DNA from: Catonia carolina
Lineage: Eukaryota > Arthropoda > Insecta > Hemiptera > Achilidae
Assembly (NCBI GenBank): GCA_035578175.1
Contig: JAQMRL010000001.1
Location: forward strand, 430,975,545-431,039,544
Length of the DNA stretch: 64,000 bases
Direction of reading: 5' to 3'
Numbering within the stretch: position 1 is the first letter of the stretch; each line of letters begins with the position of its first letter. Under the pieces are notes generated by a model. It was not told the DNA's origin. It was given only the letters and a program-made list of their open reading frames with translations, and did no database searches. Shown here piece by piece: positions 56,444-64,000 of this stretch. A program made the translations under genes and the position numbers.

Positions 56444-57057
56444 GGTACTTGGCTAGGAACCTCTTGACAGATAACGCGGAATGAGCTGGCGCATTGACTT
56501 GGTGGAGAACCCATGATTTGTACACTCACGTTTCGGGGCGTTTTTTCCTTACTCTTTGACGTAGTTTAGAAAATACCTCAAGGTAGTAATATTGATTAAT
56601 TGTTTAAACTTTAGGAACCCAGTGAAGGTACACAATCCCTTGGATATAAAAAAACAATCATCATTACTTTAAATTTTGACTTGTTCATTCGAGCTTTTTT
56701 GGCTCTAAGTGAAGTTCGTCTCTTCCAGTGCATGGATTGGCGCTTCGTTTCCGGACCATAAGTAAAAAACCATGTTTCATCACATGTGACTATCTTCTAC
56801 CTGTTTCCTAAGGTGAAATCTGCATTAAAAGGGACAAGATTTGAGTCTGTGGAAGCTGTAAAAGAGAAAGCGGCACGTGTCCTGAAGGAGCTGACAGAAG
56901 ATGACTTTCAGCACTTTTTCCAACAATGGAAATTTTGCATGGAGCGTTGTAGGGATAGAGAAGGAGTGTATATTGAACATGACAATAAGCGATTATGTAT
57001 AAAATTAAAATAACATTTTTTACATCGTCAGTCTCGTTATTTAATAGCCACACCTCG
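56444..57057 (-). mobile_element. Fold-back DD34D mariner derivative, copy 3, truncated
   Basis: Oriented opposite to copies 1 and 2. From the right terminus (CACACCTCG, 57057, followed by TA) the first 250 or so bases are the duplicated 3' end. Then, on the minus strand, comes the transposase from VTCDETWFF (first catalytic Asp, about 56790) through WVLHQ and QCASSFRVICQ-region sequence to TTCCTAGCCAAGTAC at 56444. The remaining 340 bases and second terminus are lost. The join between inverted 3' end and the DET region matches copy 1. Confidence 0.82.
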
Positions 57058-57527
57058 TACATTCATTTAGTGTTAGGTCATTCTTGTGAATAAATAATTG
57101 TAATTAACTATTTCCTTTATTTTCAACCTTAAATACTTCACTGTAAAAGAGTTATAAAAAGGGAAGTGGTTACTAGAGAGATGCTCAAGTTAAACGTGAT
57201 ACCATGTATCGCTTGGTAAACAATTCACTAATTAATTATTTGAGGAGATGTTAGTGGGAGGTACGGTGACAATTCGGGGTATGTTTACGTAACGTAAGTG
57301 CATGACCCTTCTCATTTACTGCTTTACACTAAACACTAAACAGTAGTAGAGAGGTATACTCTCTACAAGTACTCTACCAGCTAATCAATGTCGATAATGT
57401 ATAACAATACAGGTTACATTGTACCGTCATGTACATTCGTAAGACTCGTATAAGATCTATCGAGTAACTTTGTGATTAGTTTAATGTTATCATATTTTAA
57501 TATTTCTCTCTTACACTCTAAAGTCCA
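57058..57527. other. No gene recognised
   Basis: AT-rich; nothing supported. Confidence 0.45.
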
Positions 57528-57865
57528 TCTGGTTGACAAGCCTCCCTCTCCCACCAACCGTTCAATTAACCTGGAGGGCCAACAGGAAGGAGATCCATCC
57601 CACTGATTGGCTGTAAGTTGGTAGGTGAAAGAAAGATTCAAAAACACAGAGGGAGAAATATACCCATTTAAAGAATACCAGATGATTGACAGTTGGCTGT
57701 ATTTAAAACTTATTGTCTAACTACTACTATTCTAATGTAACTTATTCTTACAATAGGCGTTTTTCTCAGGCATTATTCAATGGGTTGTTACAGAGTAATG
57801 GAAGTTATAGTAATTAGGAATTACCAGAACTTCCATTGTTTGTGCAGTTGTACTTTTACAATGGT
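57528..57865 (+). repeat. Dispersed repeat of unknown type, copy 2
   Basis: Aligns with 7062-7395 over its whole length with moderate divergence (CCCACCAACCG, GGAGGGCCAACAGGAAGGAG, CCAGATGATTGACAGTTGGC, TATAGTAATTAGGAATTAC). No coding frame or clear termini. Confidence 0.65.
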
Positions 57866-58530
57866 GTGAGGGTTTGGCTTACTTGACTTATAGGTAATTG
57901 TAAGATAAGTAAGACCACACACATAAGGTTCGAAGGTTTTTGAAAGATTATGTGATAGAATAAATCCAAAGAAATATTAAGCTAAATTAAAAATACTGGA
58001 AACTAATAAACATATTGGTATGACCTTAAAACGATGGAAAGACAGTTTTCGTCATGAATGTCAAAAAATACATAATTTGACAGGACAAATCGCTATTTTA
58101 AACAGCAAGAAGAGAGAAAATAATGATATTTGTAAAAAATAGCCTTACAAAAAAAATTTAAGTTTATACTAGTTAATCAAAAATAAAGAATTTTATTTAA
58201 AAGTTGTTTCAACTGCGAGTGATAGAATGGTGGGTTTTAAACTGTTAATTTCTAGTCCCTAGCCGGAAACGAACCCGGGACATTATATTCTGGAGCTTTA
58301 CAAGCTAAACAATAAACTAAGGGGGCGGCCAATGAACAAATTTATAACATACAATATAACTTCTAACAGATATATTAACTTACAGCCTAGAAACTATGGG
58401 TTACTTTTTGAACATTAAAAATCTTAAGGTTTAGTTAAATATTTATGACAAACACTAAATTGATTCCATGTAAGCACAAGCTTAGCTTTTTTCTTATAGA
58501 ACTAACTTAATTTATAATGATATATATCTG
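57866..58530. other. No gene recognised
   Basis: AT-rich; nothing supported. Confidence 0.45.
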
Positions 58531-58621
58531 TTGTTGTTTCGGTCATCAACCGAAAAGCTGGTTTAAACCTCCAGAGGATTTGCTAAGTAAAACGAGGAAT
58601 GCGGTGGTTTACCATTGTCTT
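58531..58621 (+). mobile_element. SINE family A, head only
   Basis: TGTTGTTGTTTCGGTCATCA through AACGAGGAATGCGGTGGTTT, then breaks off at about 58621. Only the first quarter of the family is present. Confidence 0.72.
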
Positions 58622-58689
58622 TCTGTGTATATATCTATTATTTAATTTAAATCTGATTTGAATTTCAATATATTGTTTGTAACAAATTT

Positions 58690-58965
58690 TTTGTTACAAA
58701 GAGCGGAGAATCCAGACGGCAGATATGAGATTTCTTCGAAGGACTAAGGGAGTGTACACGCTTGGAAAAAATAAGGAATGAGGAAATAAGGTTAGAATTG
58801 GGTATTTACAATTTGAACGAAAAGATAAAGGCTTATCGCCAAAGTTGGAGACAGCACATGGCAAGGATCTCAGATCACCGGATACCTAAGAAGGCACACT
58901 GGTATGCTACAGAAGGTAAAACGGTTATCGAAAGACCTAGGAAAAGATTGAGATAGATGATTATA
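58690..58965 (+). pseudogene. LINE reverse-transcriptase C-terminal tail
   Basis: With one frameshift: RRQTADMRFLRRTKGVYTL, then EEIRLELGIYNLNEKIKAYR, QSWRQHMARISDHRIPKKAH and VIERPRKRLR. It matches the tail type at 49440-49920 (W..H..R..D.RIPK, then a basic RPRK.. end). The short open frame 58762-58956 is part of it. Confidence 0.78.
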
Positions 58966-60339
58966 GTATGTGAGTTCGAAACAGGCTGCGGCCTAAGTTT
59001 TTGTCGGAAAAAAAGAACAAGAAATTTTGTATAAGCTGTTAGATCTACAATATTTCTTCTCTTTAAACGTATTTTTTGTTGTCTATCAGATTAATCACCA
59101 GTGGATTTACATGACTTTTCTAACGATTATTGTACGTTTGGCTGATATTTTTCATTTGGTAACTTAGTTTAGATACTCCCTGTAGGTACAGAAAGATACT
59201 AATAGTAAGAAAGTATTAAGTCATTTCACACAGATCAGGTAGTATTGGAAATACCCTTCAATATTTTATTTTCAAACCTTTGAATAATCTAGATGTTAGT
59301 TTTACTAGCAGTGTGCCACAGATGGATGCCAAAGCTTAAAGTTATAAATGAACCTTAATCATTCATCCAAAGTCTAACAAACTAGTAAAATTCTGAGAGA
59401 CAGAAAATGAATCAGTGTGAACAAACATGCTTTACATGTCAGTACTTCTAAAAAAAGTCAAATGATTATATGAACTACTATTTAAATTAAGATGAGGTTT
59501 GCTTGCAAGAGTCGTAAATATTTCAAGTCGTTTTTCTAGGATAACGTGAAAATATATTCGGTATTTGAATTGCGCGGAACTTTGTTCGTTACCACAGATC
59601 TCTATAGATTTAGTTAAGTAACAGGGAACGATGTCACACTTGATCTTCTTGTTTTATCGGAAAACGGATACAAGTTAATAATAATAAAATATGCTATATG
59701 TTTTCTTTTACATATTATCTATGGAAACAAAAAAAAGAAGAAATTAACATTTTCAGAAGAAATTTAAGATAATAGTTACTGATATTTTAGAATAATTTCG
59801 TACATAACGGAAATGAATATAATCAAGATCCGGGCGAATAATACTTACAATGCAGGTCGAAGAATCTGTATCTTTTTACCGAAAGCTCATTAAAGTTGCT
59901 ACCATGTTTTATCGCAGAACGTAGTAACATGGTAGTGTTTCCATCAGGTTTACTAGGGAAACTTCAATAATTCCACCCTTCCCTTCTACCATACGTCTTT
60001 TCACGAAGTTCATCCCCACGGTGCTCACGGTACCACACCTCGCCCTTTTATCTTATCTACCTCCCATTTTCACCCACTGCCTTCTACTCTTCATCTCAAT
60101 CCTCTATCTTTCTTCTGCCATCTTTCTCTTATTTTCTCTCTCTCTGTATTTTCCCGGAACTTCCTACACATTGATGTACCCATGCATACATATTATAGAA
60201 CGTTCACACATGGTTAACTGAATATTCACTTTTTTCTATAATCTTAATATGAGTTCTCAAATATCGCATACTCACACTTTTTCAAGTAATGTTTTTCATT
60301 TTATTTTTTACTTATTACTAAATCAAAAAATAAAATAAT
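58966..60339. other. No gene recognised; pyrimidine-rich stretch
   Basis: From about 60035 to 60155 the plus strand is strongly pyrimidine-rich (TCTTATTTTCTCTCTCTCTG). Open frames here follow composition only. Confidence 0.5.
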
Positions 60340-60510
60340 AAAGAAATTTAAATACCTAGGTTGTGTAATTCAAGAAAAAGTGGCTATGAAGACGAATGAA
60401 TTAAATAATTATCGTTAAACTGTACAATACAGTTATAAAACCTGAAGCATTTTATGGATCTAAATGTATCTTCTAACAGGAGGAGAATTTTAAGAAGAAT
60501 AGATATGAAA
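60340..60510 (+). pseudogene. LINE reverse-transcriptase relic
   Basis: KFKYLGCVIQEKVAMKTNE and a following VKPEAFYG-like segment (ATAAAACCTGAAGCATTTTATGG) fit the FKYLG..I......VI.PEA.YG.E part of LINE polymerases. Heavily broken. Confidence 0.55.
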
Positions 60511-60607
60511 AAGAAAATTCGTAAAAAAATATACTATCGCCAATAAAATATAATGGAGAATATAGATTAAAATAAAATACGAGATTATGGCAATGTAACT
60601 ACAGAAA

Positions 60608-60626
60608 ATATATATATATATATATT
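60608..60626. repeat. (TA)n microsatellite
   Basis: About nine TA units; a further ATATTT run follows. Confidence 0.85.
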
Positions 60627-60777
60627 TGGCCACAACGTTATTTTTCTGACCACGACACTGTTGGTGCTGTAATTTTCAGCAACTACAATATTTATTTTTG
60701 TGGACATATCTAGAATGAACCAGAACATATTTACATGGCAGTTATTTGATGGATTAATGTTTTTTTTAAATTTTAAG

Positions 60778-61030
60778 TTCGGAGATAAAGGTTCCTGGTT
60801 CAAATCGTAGCAAAGGAAGTTAATTTTGTACAGATTTGAATACTGGTTACCAGTGTACTTTGATGGTTGGGGTTCAATTAACCACACTCTCTCAGGAATG
60901 GTAGGCCTGGGTGTTTGAATGACTAGACCTCATTTATACGTCATACATATCATCTTCATGTCATAAGGTCATTTGGTTGCTCATTGTTCTGAATTGAACA
61001 GACTCCAACGTACACACATTACGGATAAAA
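60778..61030 (+). mobile_element. tRNA-derived SINE (family B), copy 3, 5' truncated
   Basis: Starts in TTCGGAGATAAAGG, keeps the B box region (GGTTCAAATCG) and the body to ATTACGGATAAAAAAAG, but has lost the A box. It is more diverged than the other two copies. Confidence 0.78.
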
Positions 61031-62329
61031 AAAGTATCTAAAAAATACTAATCTACATTATGTATTTTAAAAGAAATATCATTATAGAATTTTTGAAAAC
61101 AAATTTTAACGTTTTTATATGACACTCAAGTTTTCTGAATAAAAACTGTTCCAGTTTTCTGCATTTTTTTTAAAAGATAAAATAAAAACAAAAAAGATTG
61201 TGTACTAAATAAGAATATTCTTTCATACTACTGAGTTTCACAATTATTTGTAAAAATATTCGGGTAAAGAGAAAAGAGAACACGAATACTGTACTAAAAT
61301 TTCTGCTCGGTGAGTTACATTTAATTTTATTACAGAAAGAAATAGTAAAAGAAAGAACCAACGAGCTGTATCAATAACAATAATTATAATGTATATTTAA
61401 TATAATATTTATATGAGATGCAATTAAGATGCTTAAACTCATGTACATTATTCATTTGTATATGATACAAGAGTTTATCTTGATGAAGTAACATAAGTTA
61501 TGTTAGTAGTTAATAACGTGTTGTTACAACATAATATTTCACACGGTCGGATGGTTAGACTGTAGTTGGCAGGTTTCTGCCTTGGTTTGTGACTTGCGGT
61601 CCACAGTATAATGCTTTATGACGACCCACTTGGCAGACCGTAGAAATAATTTAACAAGAAAGGATGGCTGAATGCCCATCTATAACGAGCAGCTTTGCAA
61701 TTGATTCGATTTTACAACAGTTTTTCTTTCTTTATTTTACGCAAAATGAACTCAACTTATCCATTTGATACTTCAGCGGGATAAAATTTATTTTAAAAAG
61801 AAAATTCATGATTTTCTTTTATTTGGCTGAGCATTTCTTCGTTCTTTTATCTTTATTAAAAATCATTGACTTTACCCAATTAAAATTTTTAAAATAAAAA
61901 CTTTTGGATTTTAACTAAAAAAAAATTAATATAAAATTTATAAATAATTCCGCCGTAAAAATTAAAAATTATCTTAAAGTAAAACGATTTAGTAATTTAG
62001 TATCATCATCGTGATTTCTTCAAAATTATTGGTTAGTATAAAAGTGCATTTTGTTCTGTTTTGATTTAATTTGTCTGTGATTTTGGGTATGGTATGATAC
62101 TTTACAATTTGAGGAAGCGCTAGAGAATGTTCATGCAATAGGAAAATTTTATAATTGTTAAGTGCAGATAGTTGACGGGCTAAAAGCATATTCTTCGAGG
62201 TGAACGTAATCGACTGTTATTGAAGTGAAATATCTAAACCTGGAGAGATATTGATAGGTAGCAGGTGTCCTGGATGAGTTAAACAAGAGACTGTATCTTA
62301 ATTATCTATGTAGCTTAGCTGATTGCCCG
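61031..62329. other. No gene recognised
   Basis: AT-rich; open frames on the minus strand (61170-61361, 61989-62189) have no recognised homology. Confidence 0.45.
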
Positions 62330-62703
62330 TAACAGGAAGGTGGAGAGTTAAATAATTTGAACTTGATCTGCTATTTCCAGAGCTACAAAAAAATTCTGTT
62401 TCCTGTCACATGGTCAGTCATTTATGACCGAAGCATTTAAGAACAGAAGAAGTGGAGGTGTAAAAGACACTAATCAGAGATATCTCTTCTGAGAGTAATG
62501 AATTTCATTATGGTGAATGACGTGAAGGTGTCATTTGCAGAGTGGAAAGTACATGCTCTTCGGTATGATATGCCTGGTATGATAATAAGCATAGGTTACT
62601 TTTCCACTCTGTGAAGTAGGCTTGTTAAATCATCTCACTCCTCGATTTACTTAGTAAAGCCTCTAGAGGTTCAAACTAGCCTTTCGGCTGATGACCTAAA
62701 CAA
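62330..62703 (-). mobile_element. SINE family A, full-length, minus strand
   Basis: Reverse complement runs from GTTTAGGTCATCAGCCGAAA (head, right) to CTCCACCTTCCTGTTACGGG (3' hairpin region, left). It contains a small insertion near 62560-62600 where ATGATATGCC/GGTATGATA-type sequence is duplicated. Confidence 0.8.
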
Positions 62704-62782
62704 CAGAGTTGTTTACCGTTAGATCTGGTAAGGTGTACGGAAGAGTATGCTGTGTTGATTGCCGACGTTAGGAAACTTGAAA

Positions 62783-63020
62783 TTTTGGGTGGGGTGGGAG
62801 GTAGGAGAAAAGAGAGAGCATGAGAGAGAAGGGAAAGTGGGTAATGTGGAAAGTGGAACGGGAAAGGTATAGTGAGGGGAACGGGAGAGATAGTTAAAGA
62901 TAAAGCGGGATAATGGAAGAGGGAGAGGTGGTGAGAAAGAGGAAGAGTGAGGCAAAGAGAGAGAGGGTGTAAGGAGGAGGGGAGAAAGAGAGACACAGGA
63001 AGGGAGAAGAGAGGCAGAAA
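62783..63020. repeat. Polypurine-polypyrimidine tract
   Basis: About 240 bases of almost pure A/G on the plus strand (GAGAGAGAAGGGAAAGTGGG and similar). The Leu/Ser/Pro-rich open frames on the minus strand are artefacts of composition. Confidence 0.85.
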
Positions 63021-63844
63021 ATACAATCAGCAGCACTATTCCCGTATGAGATATTAACTATGGGGAATTTTGTTGCAAAAAGAAGAGAAACCCAGGGGTA
63101 CTTTCTCCGATGGGAACATGGATGTTATTCGATATTCAGATCTAGAGATCTCTGCTGTATTTCCACTTGAAAATTTGAGTTGGGTAGTTCCTGGTACTAA
63201 TAACAAGGGATAATTGGTTTGGGTGGTTATTTAATCTATCGTGAGGTTTACTATAGAATGATGTCCTTTTACAGTAAGAATTTTGAAATCATTTTGAAAG
63301 ATTTTGTTGTTGCCGCACCAGCCATTCAAAGAAGCAGCAGGAATTGAAATTTTATTTCCTTAATCGGCTTTAGATTAGTGTAGGCTGCTGTACCAAAATA
63401 CTAAACCCCATAATTAAAACTTTGGAATGAAGATTTAATTTTGATAGAGGCTTTTAAGCAGAAGACTACTTTAGTTAGTTATTTATCATAATAAGAAACC
63501 TTAGAATACAGATCAGTAACAGTTCCATGTTCTATCAAGAGTATTATAAATCTCTTTCTTTGTATAAATTATAATTGTAAAACCTTAATTTATTGTTAAA
63601 AAAGACTTCCCCTACAGTTCGAGATATTTCCCAAAATCTACATGAAAATTGTAAAAAACATCACTAATTTAAAAACAAAAGTTTTACTTCACTATTCCAA
63701 AGAGAAAGGAACCAATTGTAATGAATGTACTTTCATTATTAACTAGTTTAAAATAAGTAAAATAGCTACTAAATGAAAATAGCTATTAAAAAAAGAAAAA
63801 ATTAAACTTTTCGCTTTCTTTCTAAAGAAAAAGGCCCAAATAAT
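63021..63844. other. No gene recognised
   Basis: AT-rich; nothing supported. Confidence 0.45.
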
Positions 63845-64000
63845 CACCTGGCCCATATATAAGAAGTCCCTATCAATTAACTCCAAAATCAGGCATTATA
63901 ACTCTGTAATCAAGCCAGAGGCCACATATGCTTGTGAGACCCTTTTCAACTTGAACACTCGATCAACCACGGACAAACCTCAAAAGATAGACAGAAGAAT
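63845..64000 (+). pseudogene. LINE reverse-transcriptase fragment running off the window
   Basis: From about 63862 an uninterrupted frame reads KSLSINSKIRHYNSVIKPEA, TYACETLFNLNTRST and TDKPQKIDRR to the last base. This is the thumb-to-tail region of the LINE type also seen at 21180-21880 and 41142-41611. Whether the copy continues intact cannot be seen. Confidence 0.78.

Noticed and set aside
62676..63036. Two open frames of about 100 residues on the minus strand
   Set aside because: They read the polypyrimidine strand as Leu/Ser/Pro/Phe repeats; composition explains them.

Overview
The window is AT-rich eukaryotic DNA that is poor in genes and crowded with transposon remains. It fits an insect with a large, repeat-rich genome. 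The SINEs, the DD34D/DD38D/DD41D mariner-type elements and the LINE tails suggest a hemipteran, but that placement is from family resemblance and memory, not a test.

Only one ordinary host gene is clear: the 3' end of a PPWD1-like spliceosomal cyclophilin. Its last three coding exons (2306-2491, 4583-4734, 7693-7836) have GT-AG junctions, a stop codon and a poly(A) signal. The exons for the WD-repeat part must lie left of the window. The two introns hold a fold-back mariner, two LINE fragments, a SINE and another dispersed repeat. A second gene-like block (38260-39519, minus strand) is one reading frame of about 420 codons from a widespread uncharacterised family. It is broken by a single in-frame TGA.

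Layout. 1-2300: a mariner nested in the arm of a long inverted repeat, then a small TIR element. 2306-7963: cyclophilin gene. 8067-8760: a GC-rich block with three histone-type 3' hairpins in tandem on the minus strand. 8925-11485: a LINE endonuclease gene split by a 1.33-kb DD38D element. 11.7-18 kb: SINEs, three TTAA-flanked MITEs and a Helitron. 18.2-19.8 kb: tandem RFX X-box-like sites and a second fold-back mariner. 20-33 kb: decayed LINEs, a fourth MITE and a solo LTR. 33.4-36 kb: a second Helitron with nested repeats. 38-40.7 kb: the broken gene and an array of GGTCAC-type motifs. 41-47 kb: a LINE 3' end with perfect target-site duplication, a tRNA-type SINE, a pogo relic carrying a DD41D element, and a solo LTR. 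47.8-64 kb: transposase relics, a TIR element with its own small ORF, more SINEs, a third fold-back mariner and LINE tails running off the end.

The most notable signals are structural. DD34D mariners have been rebuilt as fold-backs, one family with its 3' end at both termini (three copies, so apparently mobile) and another with its 5' end at both termini. An inverted pair of MITEs looks like a gene-conversion mosaic. Also notable are the hairpin triplet, the paired X-box sites and the single-stop gene. No CRISPR array, rRNA gene, intact tRNA gene or intact transposase was seen.
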